Positions 42,888-52,073 are shown, counted from the stretch's first letter. The stretch is 63,763 nt of DNA from Gemmatimonadota bacterium (GCA_015664885.1 DQPL01000028.1:1-63763), one strand, 5' to 3'. A program made the numbers and translations. The notes: generated by a model from the letters alone, not told the origin.

Positions 42888-43910
42888 CTACCCCCTGTCC
42901 GCCACCCCGAGCCTTCGACTGCTCGCCCCCCACCCCGCTGAATTATGGAAATTCGCCACCATGCCGCCCGGCGGGACCAGCTCGTCGCATGCCTCTCGCA
43001 CGTCGTCGCTCAACCGCATGTCGCCCACGGGTAGGAGGTCCTCGAGGTGGCTTGTCGTACGCGGACCGATGATAGGTGCCGTGATGCCTGGCTGGTCTTT
43101 CACCCAGAGAACAGCGAGCTGGGCCGGCGGGATCCCCGCTTCCCTCGCCAGGGCCACGAACCGGTTGCCCACATCGATCCCGGGCTGGTTGATCCGCTCC
43201 GCATAAATGCCACCTCTGTAGGCCGCCCTCGAGCCTTCGGGGAACGCAGTGGCATTCGCGTAGCGGCCGGTCAGCACACCCTGGGCGATTGGCGACCATG
43301 GCATGAGCCCCAGACCGTGCTCGACGCAGAGCGGTACCAGCTCATTCTCGATGCGCCTATCGAGCAGGTTATAGGGAGGCTGTTCGCAACAATAACGCGC
43401 GTACCCTCGGCGATCGCTGATGGCCAGAGCCTCCATCACCCTCCAAGCGGGGTGCGTGGAGCAGGCCACGTAGCGCACCCTGCCGGAGCGGACCAGCTCG
43501 TCGAGAGCGGCCAGCGTCTCCTCCTGATGGGTATCGGGATCGAATCGGTGGATGAAGTAGAGGTCGATGTAGTCCGTCTGCAGCCGTTGCAAGGAGTCCT
43601 CGCAGGCCTGCATGATGTGCAGCCTCGAATTGCCACGGTCGTTGGGTCCGGGTCCAGTCGGTGGAAAGACCTTGGTGGTAAGCAGCACTTGCTTGCGGAG
43701 CCCACTGCCCTTCAGAACCCGACCGATGATCCGTTCGGCCTCCCCCTTTCCGTAGCTGTCACCGGTGTCGATCACGTTGATTCCGGCGTCGACCGCACCC
43801 TCCAGGATCTGCTTCGCTTCGTCCTCGGGGGTCGGGTCGGCGAAGTTCGCCGTGCCCAAGGCCAACACGGATATCTGCACGCCCGTTCGGCCGAGTACTC
43901 TGTATTCCAT
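42888..43910 (-). CDS. Aldo-keto reductase
   Basis: 340 residues. AKR barrel: [20 protein letters not shown], the catalytic tetrad Asp ([17 protein letters not shown]), Tyr in DSYG, Lys in LLTTKVFPP and His in [11 protein letters not shown]. It ends with a C-terminal loop NADP-binding region ([21 protein letters not shown]). The start at 43910 follows the family; upstream ATGs at 43946 and 43940 are possible but give a divergent extension. Divergent from the haem-copper protein gene at 44072. Confidence 0.85.
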   Translation of the reverse strand: MEYRVLGRTGVQISVLALGTANFADPTPEDEAKQILEGAVDAGINVIDTGDSYGKGEAERIIGRVLKGSGLRKQVLLTTKVFPPTGPGPNDRGNSRLHIMQACEDSLQRLQTDYIDLYFIHRFDPDTHQEETLAALDELVRSGRVRYVACSTHPAWRVMEALAISDRRGYARYCCEQPPYNLLDRRIENELVPLCVEHGLGLMPWSPIAQGVLTGRYANATAFPEGSRAAYRGGIYAERINQPGIDVGNRFVALAREAGIPPAQLAVLWVKDQPGITAPIIGPRTTSHLEDLLPVGDMRLSDDVREACDELVPPGGMVANFHNSAGWGASSRRLGVADRG

Positions 43911-44071
43911 TGATCGACGGTAGATGGCCTGGCGATCCATGTCCATTCCGTTGGCCGGCCCTGGGCACCGCCGCATCTCTTCACGAGCCTCGGCCCGCAT
44001 TGTCCCCGGGGCGCAGACCCGCCATTCTGTATGTATCTCGTCGTTGCTCGATCAGCTCCTGGAGGCTCGGC

Positions 44072-45502
44072 ATGGACTTCAGACGAATCCCTCGGACTCT
44101 CTTGGTAGGCGCAGCCGCGGTCCTCGCGAGCCTGTTTGCGAGTGATGCCGCCGCGCAGGGAGGCGATCGACTAGCCGCCGGGGACGTGGCGACCTCCGCA
44201 GCCCCAGATGCGGTGACGTACTACGACGCCGTTCAGGGCGTGCTGCGAAGGAACTGTGTCACCTGCCATACCGAGAACCCGGTCAGCGTCGGTGGCATGA
44301 TCGCCCCCTTTGCCCTCACGACGTTTCAGGATGCGCGACGGCGGTCGTCCGCCATCGCCGGTGTCGTGAGCACCGGCTACATGCCGCCCTGGGGCGCCGC
44401 CATCCAGCACCAGGGTACGTTCAAGGACGAACGCTACCTTCCCCCGGAGGACAAGCAGATCCTGATCGATTGGGCTGAAACGGGTGCGCAGATGGGTGAC
44501 CCCTCCCCAGCGACGACAGCCGAGAGCCCGGCAGACCTCGACATCCAGGAGCCGACCGTCGCACCCGACGGAAGGGTGTGGTTGATGGGCCTGCCCGACA
44601 TGGTCGTCGGATTCGATGAGCCGCTCCTCGTTTGCGAGCAGGTCCAAGACTGGCAGCCGCAGGTGCCGCAGCGGGTGATTTCGGGAGAGCTGACGGAGCC
44701 CAGGTGGATTCGCGCTACCGAGATCAACGCCGGCCCCAAGGTGCACCATACGGTGTCAAGCCTTCTCGGCGTCGGCACACCGGGGCGCGGGCCCTTCGTC
44801 TTCCCCGAGGGCTGGGGCATCCTGATGGTGCCGGATCAGTACATGAGTATCAGCATGCACTACCACAAAGAGGTCGGCCCGGGTACCGAGATCATCGACG
44901 ACACCCGGGGGGGGATTCAGTTCTACGAGGACGGCGACCGGCTCGATCACGTCGTCGAGACCAGACTCCAGCCGTTCAGGGACTTCGTCATCCCGGCCGG
45001 GCACCCGAACTACGAGGTGCAGAATACGACTCACTTCGACGAGGACATCTACCTCCTGTCGATGGGTCCTCACGCGCACTACCGAGGCAAGGCCGTGAGG
45101 ATCGAGCTCCAGCGTCCCGACAGGCAGTTCCGTGAGACTCTGCTTTCGATACCGAACTACGACTTCAACTGGCAGTTCCAGTATGAGCTGAATGAGCCAC
45201 TGTTCATCCCGGCCGGCTCATCCATGATCACGACCTGGTGGTACGACAACTCCGCCGCCAATCCTTACAATCCGGATCCTACGGCCGAGGTGGTATACGG
45301 TCCGGCGACCACCGACGAAATGATGAACTCGCGCATTTACTTCGCGAGGACCGAACCGCTCGGGCTCGTCGCGGGCGGACCGATCCCCGCGGAGCTGGTC
45401 GAGCGGGCCCATGCGGCCGACGAGAGAGCGCGTCGCTTCGCGCGTGAGTGGGAGGACGGGAGCCAGAGCTGCGCCAAAGCAGCGGACATCGCCAGCCGGT
45501 AG
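44072..45502 (+). CDS. Secreted cytochrome c fused to a copper-monooxygenase-like domain
   Basis: 476 residues with a signal peptide (1-28, DAAAQGG). A cytochrome-c-like unit follows with CVTCH at 62-66 and YMPPWGAA as the likely Met region. From about residue 170 the chain has the two-lobed fold of peptidylglycine/dopamine monooxygenases: KVHHTVSSLL (two His of the first copper site), MSISMHYHKEVG and MGPHAHYRGKAVRIEL (His of the second). It ends NWQFQYELNEP. Such fusions occur in Gemmatimonadota, Acidobacteria and Planctomycetes with unknown substrates. The ATG at 44072 is preceded by GGAGG. A strong terminator follows at 45535. Confidence 0.8.
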   Translation: MDFRRIPRTLLVGAAAVLASLFASDAAAQGGDRLAAGDVATSAAPDAVTYYDAVQGVLRRNCVTCHTENPVSVGGMIAPFALTTFQDARRRSSAIAGVVSTGYMPPWGAAIQHQGTFKDERYLPPEDKQILIDWAETGAQMGDPSPATTAESPADLDIQEPTVAPDGRVWLMGLPDMVVGFDEPLLVCEQVQDWQPQVPQRVISGELTEPRWIRATEINAGPKVHHTVSSLLGVGTPGRGPFVFPEGWGILMVPDQYMSISMHYHKEVGPGTEIIDDTRGGIQFYEDGDRLDHVVETRLQPFRDFVIPAGHPNYEVQNTTHFDEDIYLLSMGPHAHYRGKAVRIELQRPDRQFRETLLSIPNYDFNWQFQYELNEPLFIPAGSSMITTWWYDNSAANPYNPDPTAEVVYGPATTDEMMNSRIYFARTEPLGLVAGGPIPAELVERAHAADERARRFAREWEDGSQSCAKAADIASR

Positions 45503-45534
45503 GCTATCAAGCCTACGTGGGCAGGACCTGGGAC

Positions 45535-45570
45535 GGGCCGCATCCTCTGCGAGAGGGTGCGGCCCGTTTT
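45535..45570 (+). terminator. Rho-independent terminator
   Basis: GGGCCGCATCCTCT (45535-45548) pairs with AGAGGGTGCGGCCC (45552-45565) with one mismatch, a GCG loop, and GTTTT immediately after. The stem is long and GC-rich. It ends the haem-copper gene, whose stop is at 45502. Confidence 0.85.
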
Positions 45571-45738
45571 GGTTCACCCCCCTGACGCTACCGGTTTCGC
45601 CACGCCGCCGGATCGCGATCCGGGTCGCCCAGCGACGTCCTCGTCGCTTGATGCGCCGACCGCGCGGTTTTCTTGCTGATGACGGGCTCGCCCCCTAGGC
45701 TCCCGGGTCAGCAGGAATCACCCTTCAGCACCCAACTC

Positions 45739-46713
45739 ATGGACCGTCGATCGTTCGTCTCCGGGCTTGCCACGGTCGCGGCGTTTCCCGCTTCCAGCCT
45801 GAGCGCCCTGGCACGTACGTTTCCTGCGGCCGGAGAGGTCCATGCACTCGTGCTCGGTACCGCACAGGACGCGGGCTTCCCTCAGATCGGGTGTTATACA
45901 GACCGGTGCAACTACGGTCGCGAGTTGTGGGCCGAGGGCCGGCCCCGCTTCGTCTCGTCCATCGCGCTGATAGAGCCGGATGCCCAGAGGTTCTATCTCG
46001 TCGACGCGACGCCGGACATCACCCACCAGATCGACCTCATCGACGACGACGGCTTCCGTCGGCGCGCCGCGGAGCGACGCCCCTTTGATGGGATCTTCCT
46101 CACCCATGCGCACATAGGGCACTACTCAGGACTCGACGTCCTGGGGAACGAGGGGATCGGGATGGCGGAGACACCGCTGTTCTGCACGCCCCGCATGGCG
46201 GAGTTCATCAGTTCCAATCAGCCATGGCGCTTCCTGGTGGATCAGGGGCGACTCGTGCCCACACCGATCCCCTTCGACACCTGGCACAGACTCGACGACA
46301 ACCTCGAAGTCCAGCTCTGGAAGGTGCCGCACCGGGACGAATTCGCCGACACGGTTGGTTTCGTTTTTCGCGGCCCGAGCCGCACGCTGCTCTTCTTACC
46401 GGATATCAACGGCTGGCACCTCTGGGACAAGGACGCCGCAGAAGCCGTGGCCAGTGTGGATGTAGCACTCCTCGACGCATCGTTCTGGTCCATGGACGAG
46501 ATGCCGGGACGCTCCATGGATGATCTGCCGCATCCCCTGATCCTGCAGACGATGGACACGTTTCAGTCGGTCGTGGACGACAGGCTCGCGGAGGTGGTGC
46601 TCACGCATATCAACAATTCGAACCCTGCCCTGGACGACGGCGGTCCGCAACAAGCGGAGATCGCGCGGCGAGGCTTCACGCTCGCACGCGAAGGGATGCG
46701 CTTCGAGTTGTAA
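45739..46713 (+). CDS. PqqB-like metallo-beta-lactamase-fold hydrolase
   Basis: 324 residues with a Tat-like signal (DRRSFVSGLATVAAF). It matches the PqqB-type MBL fold: LVLGTAQDAGFPQIGC followed by a second Cys in DRCNYG, FDGIFLTHAHIGHYSGL (metal HxHxxH), LLFLPDINGW and HPLILQTMD. PqqB is cytoplasmic and proposed to hydroxylate a PQQ precursor; this copy carries an export signal and stands alone with no pqqA, C, D or E nearby, so a different role is likely. A PQQ-type propeller protein is encoded at 59829-62000. ATG 45739 starts the signal; the longer frame to 45673 adds nothing. Confidence 0.75.
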   Translation: MDRRSFVSGLATVAAFPASSLSALARTFPAAGEVHALVLGTAQDAGFPQIGCYTDRCNYGRELWAEGRPRFVSSIALIEPDAQRFYLVDATPDITHQIDLIDDDGFRRRAAERRPFDGIFLTHAHIGHYSGLDVLGNEGIGMAETPLFCTPRMAEFISSNQPWRFLVDQGRLVPTPIPFDTWHRLDDNLEVQLWKVPHRDEFADTVGFVFRGPSRTLLFLPDINGWHLWDKDAAEAVASVDVALLDASFWSMDEMPGRSMDDLPHPLILQTMDTFQSVVDDRLAEVVLTHINNSNPALDDGGPQQAEIARRGFTLAREGMRFEL

Positions 46714-46735
46714 GCGACACTTGGGCGGTGGCCAA

Positions 46736-47827
46736 TCAGTGCCGAACGACCACCTTGCCCATGAAGTCGCCGTTCATGAAGAAGTCGAACGCCTCGACCG
46801 CCTCCTCGAAGTCGAACACGCGGTCCACGATCGGGCGGATCTGGTGGCCCGAGAGGAATCGGTTCATCGCCTCGAAGTCCGCGCGCGACCCCACCTGAAA
46901 TCCGGTGACGGAGGCGTTCTTGTTGAAGAGCTGGAAGAACGATACCTGCCCGTTGAAGCCCGTGAGGCCCCCGATGAGGGATACATGGGCGCCAAAGTCC
47001 AACGCCTGCATCGCTCGCGGCAGCGTTTCCCTGCCTCCGATCTCCAGAACGTGCTTGACGCCGCGGCCTGCGGTGAGTTCCAACACCCCTTCGTGCCACT
47101 CGGGGTTGCGCCGGTAGTTCACCGTTCCGACCGCACCGAGCTCCACCGCCCGGGCGAGCTTCTCGTCGCTGGATGAGGTGATGATGGGTCGCGCCCCGGC
47201 CGCAGCCGCGAACAGAAGCCCGAAGCTCGAGACCCCTCCGGTGCCCTGCAAAAGCACGTAGTCGTTGGGTTGAAGATCCCCGTGCTTGAACAGCGCGTTA
47301 AAGGCGGTGAGCCCGGCCGTCGTGAGTGTGGCGGCCTCCTCGTACGACAGGTAGTCGGGGATGGCCACGAAGCCGTCCGCATCGGCGACAAAGCTCTCCG
47401 TGAGAACGCCAGGCCCGGGTCCACCGCGACGGTACGGATTGGCTCCCGGAGGCTGGTCCCCGTCGATCCATGCCTCGGCAAAGAAGGTCGTGACCACGCG
47501 GTCGCCGATCACGAAGCGCGTGACGCCCTCTCCGACCGCGGTGACCTCACCCGCGCCGTCGGAGAGTGGGACCTGAACGTCGTCGCACTGGCCGGCGATG
47601 CGGTAGCGGTCCCGGCCGTTGAATGAGGACGCCCGCATCCTGACCCGGATCTCCCCCAGCACAGGCGTTCGCAGTGGCACCTCTCGGACAGCGACCGTGC
47701 AGCGTTCCCCATCGGGATCCGACACATATCGCCACTCACGGACCGTCTGCGCCTGGGCCGCCGTGGCTGTTGCGAGCGAGAGCATCAGTGCGGCGAGGAT
47801 CAGCAATGTTCGTCTTCCGACCCTCAT
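46736..47827 (-). CDS. Exported MDR-type zinc-less dehydrogenase
   Basis: 363 residues. A clear signal peptide (1-25, LATATAAQAQT) precedes a medium-chain dehydrogenase/reductase: VRMRASSFNGRDRYRIAGQ, DGAGEVTAVGEGVTRFVIGDRV, LTTAGLTAFNALFKHGDL, LLQGTGGVSSFGLLFAAA (cofactor loop), then FGAHVSLIGGLTG. The usual catalytic Cys/His zinc ligands are lacking. Export is odd because NAD(P)H is not available in the periplasm. It is the third gene of the run, 1 base after the cytochrome stop, so it should be co-expressed with the flavoprotein and dihaem cytochrome. Confidence 0.8.
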   Translation of the reverse strand: MRVGRRTLLILAALMLSLATATAAQAQTVREWRYVSDPDGERCTVAVREVPLRTPVLGEIRVRMRASSFNGRDRYRIAGQCDDVQVPLSDGAGEVTAVGEGVTRFVIGDRVVTTFFAEAWIDGDQPPGANPYRRGGPGPGVLTESFVADADGFVAIPDYLSYEEAATLTTAGLTAFNALFKHGDLQPNDYVLLQGTGGVSSFGLLFAAAAGARPIITSSSDEKLARAVELGAVGTVNYRRNPEWHEGVLELTAGRGVKHVLEIGGRETLPRAMQALDFGAHVSLIGGLTGFNGQVSFFQLFNKNASVTGFQVGSRADFEAMNRFLSGHQIRPIVDRVFDFEEAVEAFDFFMNGDFMGKVVVRH

Positions 47828-47828
47828 G

Positions 47829-48584
47829 CTATCGCCCCGCTCGTATGACCACCCGGGCGAGACTCTGCGCGTCGGGCTGAAGTTCGGCATCTCCCGCCGG
47901 CATCCCGCCGAGGAGGAGCATGTAGGCAATGACATCGACATACTCCTGCTCGGTCATCGAGTCCGGGTTGTCTTCCGGCATCGTCGCCCGCGTGAATTCG
48001 AATAAGGTCGCGAGCGACCTTCCCTGCCAGACGCGGAGAAACCTCGCACGCGCCAGAGGCGGCGTCGAGCGCATATCCGGATCGTCTGGAGCGCCATTCA
48101 ATCTGTGGCCATGACACGTGCCACAAGCACCCTCGTACGCAGCCTGGCCGCGGTTCGCCTGTGCCTCGGTGAATACGCCGTCCCAGACCGATCCCATTGG
48201 CAGCGTTTCCTCGAGTCCCCCTAGCACCGCCGCTACTTCCTCGGTGGTCACATTGCTAGAGCCGTCCGCCCAGACGTTGCGAACGTAATTCACCAAAGCG
48301 GACAGTTCCTCGGCGGTCAGGCCGGGAAATGGAGGCATGCGGTCCCTGCCCTGTCGGATCGTGCGCACGACCCGCATGGGGTCCCGAAGCTGGTCACTGC
48401 CACGCAGGGCCGGAAACGTCGGCGGATCGCCGGCGCCCAAGTCCCTATGGCAAAGCGCGCAGTTCTCCTTATAGAGTCGCTGGCCCCGCTCCAAAAGGAC
48501 CGTGTCGGGTTGTTGTTGTGCGACGGCGGCCGGGGCGATGAGGCACGCGAGCCCCAGGACGCCGACCACAAGCCTCAACATCAA
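47829..48584 (-). CDS. Secreted dihaem cytochrome c
   Basis: 251 residues with a signal peptide (1-22, AAVAQQQ). Two haem-c domains: CALCH near residue 43 with PPFPGLTAEELSALVNYVR (Met region MPPF), and CGTCH near residue 154 with ATMPEDNPDSMTEQEYVDVIAYML. Each has one distal Met candidate. The upstream flavoprotein's TGA overlaps its ATG (ATGA), so electron transfer from flavoprotein to this cytochrome is likely. The downstream MDR gene starts 1 base later. Confidence 0.88.
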   Translation of the reverse strand: MMLRLVVGVLGLACLIAPAAVAQQQPDTVLLERGQRLYKENCALCHRDLGAGDPPTFPALRGSDQLRDPMRVVRTIRQGRDRMPPFPGLTAEELSALVNYVRNVWADGSSNVTTEEVAAVLGGLEETLPMGSVWDGVFTEAQANRGQAAYEGACGTCHGHRLNGAPDDPDMRSTPPLARARFLRVWQGRSLATLFEFTRATMPEDNPDSMTEQEYVDVIAYMLLLGGMPAGDAELQPDAQSLARVVIRAGR

Positions 48585-50662
48585 AGCGACGGCTCTTCGA
48601 CGGCGTGCGTCCCCGCGATGTAGCCATGCACGTGACCCTTGCCCAGGCCGTGCTTGTTGAATCCCCCCACGGCCTCACCTCCCGCATAGAGACCGGGAAT
48701 CACTTGGCCCTGCATGTCCACGACCTGCTGGCGGCCATTGACCCGCAAACCGCCGTAGGAATCGTGCCAGATCACCATGATCGAGAGCGCATAGAAGGGG
48801 CCGGTCGCGATGCGATTCATGGGGGCATCCACCTCCCGCTCGAATTCGGGGTCGGCACCCGATTCCACATAACCGTTCCAGGTGCCCACCGTGTCGGCCA
48901 GGTACTTCAGCGGCACGCGCTGAAACTCATGGCCCGCGTATATCTGCTCCGCCAAGTCCTCGATGGTATCGGCCTGGAAGAAGTAGCCGTTGTCCGACAC
49001 GTAGGGGTAGCGCAGCTCCCACCCGTTGCGATCGACCGCGTCCTGGTCGAAGACGGCCCAGAGCGGGCCCGAGTAGTAGTCGGGGGCCTCCGACCCCTCG
49101 TTCAGCGCTAGGGCGGCATGCACACCATGGTCGTAGTTGTACATCTCCCTCACCCACTCCTTGCGGCAATTGCGCCAATCGAGCGGGGTGTGATCGAGCC
49201 CCCGCCCCGGGGCGCCGCGGTCGCCAGGGTACGCGCTCGGACCGGGCCGTGCGGGCAGACGGACTTCGTTGAAGAAGCGCTTCCCGACTTGGTTCACGGC
49301 GATGAACTCTTCGAAGCCCGAGCTTCCGACACTGAACCCGGCAGACCCGCGGAAGCCGAACGTCGGGTGTCCGGGCATCATGCCGGTATACGCGTCGCGG
49401 GTACCGAGACGCGTCGAGATGTGGAACGTCGTGAAATACGAGAGATTTTGCTGCATGCCCGCCAGGTTCGCGCCGATCCTCAGGCCGGCGATGAGCGCTG
49501 ATCCGTCCTGACCTCCGGACCCCAGCAGGGCCCGACCGCTCGTCGGGAAAGCGGGCTCGCGCAGGGCCGGGTAGAACATGCTGCGGACCTCGGGGTTTCC
49601 CGCGTGACCACCACTGGCGAGGATGACGGCCTTGCGGGCCCTAATGTTCACGGTGTCCCGCCGCTCGTCGATGTTGCCGTTCTGCCAAAGGCTCTGGAGG
49701 ACCTCGCCGCTCTCAGGGTGCTGCCGTGGGGAATAGTGAGCCTTTATCCCCAGAACCCTGCCCGCAACAGGCTGCTCGCGAACGATCTCGTCGAAACGGC
49801 GGTGCAGGATGAACTGGACGCCCTTCTCGCGGGCCGAGAACTCCAGACACCGGGAGAGCGCGGCGCCGTTGGCCACGGCGTTGGGTCCGACGGAGCGGCT
49901 CGCGTTGTTCATGCGCAGGGGCGCGAACGCACTCGAACGCTCGCGATCGGCTACACCCGCGTCCTCCGCGGTGATGGTCCCCGCCTTGATGTCCGTCACG
50001 TCGCCCAGCATGAGGAAGCAGGTCGCCAAGCGCGCGCGCGACAGCCCTCCGCCGCCGTGCGTGCCCGCGACCCTCGAGAAGCGGACGTAGTTGTCGATCA
50101 GGAACTGCCGAGTCGCCGGACAATTCTCGGCCCAGGCACGCGCCAACTCCCGCTCGTTGTACCGGTAGGGGGCCTGACCCTTGGGGTCGACGACCGACCA
50201 GTCGGTGAGGTCCGTGAACAGGAGCTCGACGTCGTCATCCAGCTCCTCCGGCTCCTCAATGGGAGCGACCGTGACGAACCCCTCTCGGTCGCTCTCGCCG
50301 CTCATGTCTCTCTGCTGAACCGGGTCGCCTCCGCCGAGCGACATCCGGCCCGCACTGTGCAGCATACGGCCGCCGAGGTCGAAGTTCTGATCCACCACAA
50401 GCACGCTGGCCCCGAGGTCCACCGCGCGAATGGCTGCGGTCAGGCCCGCGCACCCGCCTCCCGCGATAACGACATCTGCCTCATAGTGCCAGACCGTTTG
50501 TTGCGTGCCACTCGCCGGGACCTGCGCTTGCGCTTCGGCTGAATCCAACAGAACCCCAGAACCCAACCCGGCAACGACGCCCGTCTTGACGAAGTCTCGC
50601 CTGTTCAGGGCCTTCTTGTTGGGCGTTGGGTCCTTCGACGGACGGTCGTCCTTCGTTGTCAT
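48581..50662 (-). CDS. Tat-exported FAD-dependent oxidoreductase (fumarate reductase/KSTD-like)
   Basis: 693 residues. Tat signal with a long n-region (NRRDFVKTGVVAGLGSGVLL). FAD-binding start YEADVVIAGGGCAGLTAAIRAVDLG and a C-terminal half NRIATGPFYALSIMVIWHDSYGG, then GLRVNGRQQVVDMQGQVIPG, LYAGGEAVGGFNKHGLGKGH. This is the FAD-binding-2 fold shared by soluble fumarate reductases, urocanate reductases and 3-ketosteroid dehydrogenases. No haem domain of its own, but the next gene encodes a dihaem cytochrome. GGGAGGA sits 8 bases before the start. Its upstream region is the end of the AgcS remnant, from which its promoter must derive. Confidence 0.88.
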   Translation of the reverse strand: MTTKDDRPSKDPTPNKKALNRRDFVKTGVVAGLGSGVLLDSAEAQAQVPASGTQQTVWHYEADVVIAGGGCAGLTAAIRAVDLGASVLVVDQNFDLGGRMLHSAGRMSLGGGDPVQQRDMSGESDREGFVTVAPIEEPEELDDDVELLFTDLTDWSVVDPKGQAPYRYNERELARAWAENCPATRQFLIDNYVRFSRVAGTHGGGGLSRARLATCFLMLGDVTDIKAGTITAEDAGVADRERSSAFAPLRMNNASRSVGPNAVANGAALSRCLEFSAREKGVQFILHRRFDEIVREQPVAGRVLGIKAHYSPRQHPESGEVLQSLWQNGNIDERRDTVNIRARKAVILASGGHAGNPEVRSMFYPALREPAFPTSGRALLGSGGQDGSALIAGLRIGANLAGMQQNLSYFTTFHISTRLGTRDAYTGMMPGHPTFGFRGSAGFSVGSSGFEEFIAVNQVGKRFFNEVRLPARPGPSAYPGDRGAPGRGLDHTPLDWRNCRKEWVREMYNYDHGVHAALALNEGSEAPDYYSGPLWAVFDQDAVDRNGWELRYPYVSDNGYFFQADTIEDLAEQIYAGHEFQRVPLKYLADTVGTWNGYVESGADPEFEREVDAPMNRIATGPFYALSIMVIWHDSYGGLRVNGRQQVVDMQGQVIPGLYAGGEAVGGFNKHGLGKGHVHGYIAGTHAVEEPSL

Positions 50663-50683
50663 ATGCAGTCCTCCCTGGATTTC

Positions 50684-51206
50684 TTAGCCGCCACGGCAAT
50701 GTTAGCGACCAACCACATGCGGTCCACATCAGCGACCCCCGCCATAGCGATGCCGGGCAGGAAATAGACCCACCGTAGAATCCTGAAGGGACGCTCACTC
50801 ACAAGTGAGACAAAGCTCGTCTCGAAGTACACGTAGGAGCCGATCTGCGTCGACAAACAAGACGTGGCGATGGCCCCCGACACGATGAGGGCGTCGACCG
50901 ACGGAGAGCCATACCCTGCTTGATGGCCTCACTCACCGCGACGCCCGCCATGTTGCCCATGCCCACGGTCCCAGCCAGTGACGTAGCCGCCGCCTGAAAG
51001 GGCGTCATCTGCTGTCGCTCGGCCCGGTCCCCGCTCGCGGCCAAGCGCCCCAAGGTGCTCCGCCAGATGTAGCAGACACCGGTGAGCTGGAAGACACCCG
51101 AGGTCAGGGTGAAGAAGACGGCGACCCCGGCCAGCAAGGCCATCGTCCACGGCCCCCGTGGATGCGCATCGATGATCTCCAGGGTCGCCAGCAGGGTGTC
51201 GGTCAT
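50684..51206 (-). pseudogene. Second, internally deleted AgcS symporter copy
   Basis: The N-terminal part (51206 leftward) is homologous to the symporter at 31207-32628 up to GTVGMGNMAGVA. It then jumps to SEAIKQGMA, skipping about 190 residues; the join falls in a shared GTCGCG-type stretch, so microhomology deletion is likely. A second jump leads, in another frame, to SGAIATSCLSTQIGSYVYFE, RPFRILRWVYFLPGIAMAGV and MWLVANIAVA, where the copy stops at 50684 beside the flavoprotein start. It cannot encode a transporter. Confidence 0.85.
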
Positions 51207-51283
51207 CGAAGGACATCTAAGCTTGAGTCATCGCTGAGAGGGCATCCTGACATCCCAGAGCGTGAGGCGCCAGAGATCGTGGC

Positions 51284-51500
51284 TCACGCACCCATGAGTA
51301 CGAGGAGGATCGACAGCGTCACCACAGATGCGGCCGAGGCGACCACCACGGTCCCGACCGCCACATCAGATGCCGTCTCGTAGCGGGCACCGAACAGGTA
51401 GACCATCGCGCCGCTCGGCATTCCCGCCATCACGACCACCACCGGAGCCCACAGAGCACCCAGACCGAGGATCGAGACCGCGATCACCCAGGCCGAGAAT
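51284..51500 (-). pseudogene. Second AEC-family transporter C-terminal remnant
   Basis: Reads AWVIAVSILGLGALWAPVVV, AGMPSGAMVYLFGARYETAS and ASAASVVTLSILLVLMG, close to the copy at 32707-32910 (nearly 90% identical bases over this stretch by eye). The gap to the following AgcS start is 77 bases here and 78 in the other copy. The remainder of the gene is replaced by other sequence that runs into the PadR gene end. Confidence 0.75.
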
Positions 51501-51548
51501 GGTGACGTGACCCCCTGAAACGAGACCAGCGCGAATGTTAGGATCTTG

Positions 51549-51884
51549 CTATCCCTCCGCCCCGAGCAAGCGCCCCATGGCAACGGATCGCCGCTGCCAC
51601 TGCCCGGTCGCGGCCTCCAAGTGTCGGAGGCCCGCTCGAGTCAGCGTGTAGTACTTCGCGCGGCGAGAATTCTCGGTCTGTCTCCACTCAGAATCCAGCC
51701 ACCCCCCTCGTTCCAATCGCTTTAGGCAGGTGAGTAACGAGCCGGGGTTCACCTTGAACACACCCTGAGAGACTTGCTCGATTCTTTTAGCGATCCCGTA
51801 CCCATGTAACGGCGACAGGCTGAGGGTCTTCAGGATCAGCAGGTCGAGGGTGCCCTGGATGACGTCGGTATTGCCTTGGTCCAT
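51549..51884 (-). CDS. PadR-family transcriptional regulator
   Basis: 111 residues, winged helix: IQGTLDLLILKTLSLSPLHG, YGIAKRIEQVSQGVFKVNPG, LLTCLKRLERGGWLDSEW, RAKYYTLTRAGLRHLE. This is the short PadR-s2 form with no C-terminal domain. In this phylum it usually sits next to ABC-permease genes; here none remain nearby, which fits the local rearrangement. Start at 51884 (MDQGNTDV) with AAGG upstream. Target unknown. Confidence 0.85.
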   Translation of the reverse strand: MDQGNTDVIQGTLDLLILKTLSLSPLHGYGIAKRIEQVSQGVFKVNPGSLLTCLKRLERGGWLDSEWRQTENSRRAKYYTLTRAGLRHLEAATGQWQRRSVAMGRLLGAEG

Positions 51885-52073
51885 AGCCTTTTCTCGAAGA
51901 GGACGAGATCGACGTTCGGCACACACCACTTGATTGTCAAGATGTGACCGTCAAATGGAAGGTGCTCCGCGACGGCGCTCGCGCTCCACTGGTATGCGGC
52001 GCATCTTGCGCGCCTGGGCGACCCGGTCACCTCCCTGAACGCAGCGCTAGAGAGCCGCAAAAGCGAGATATTA

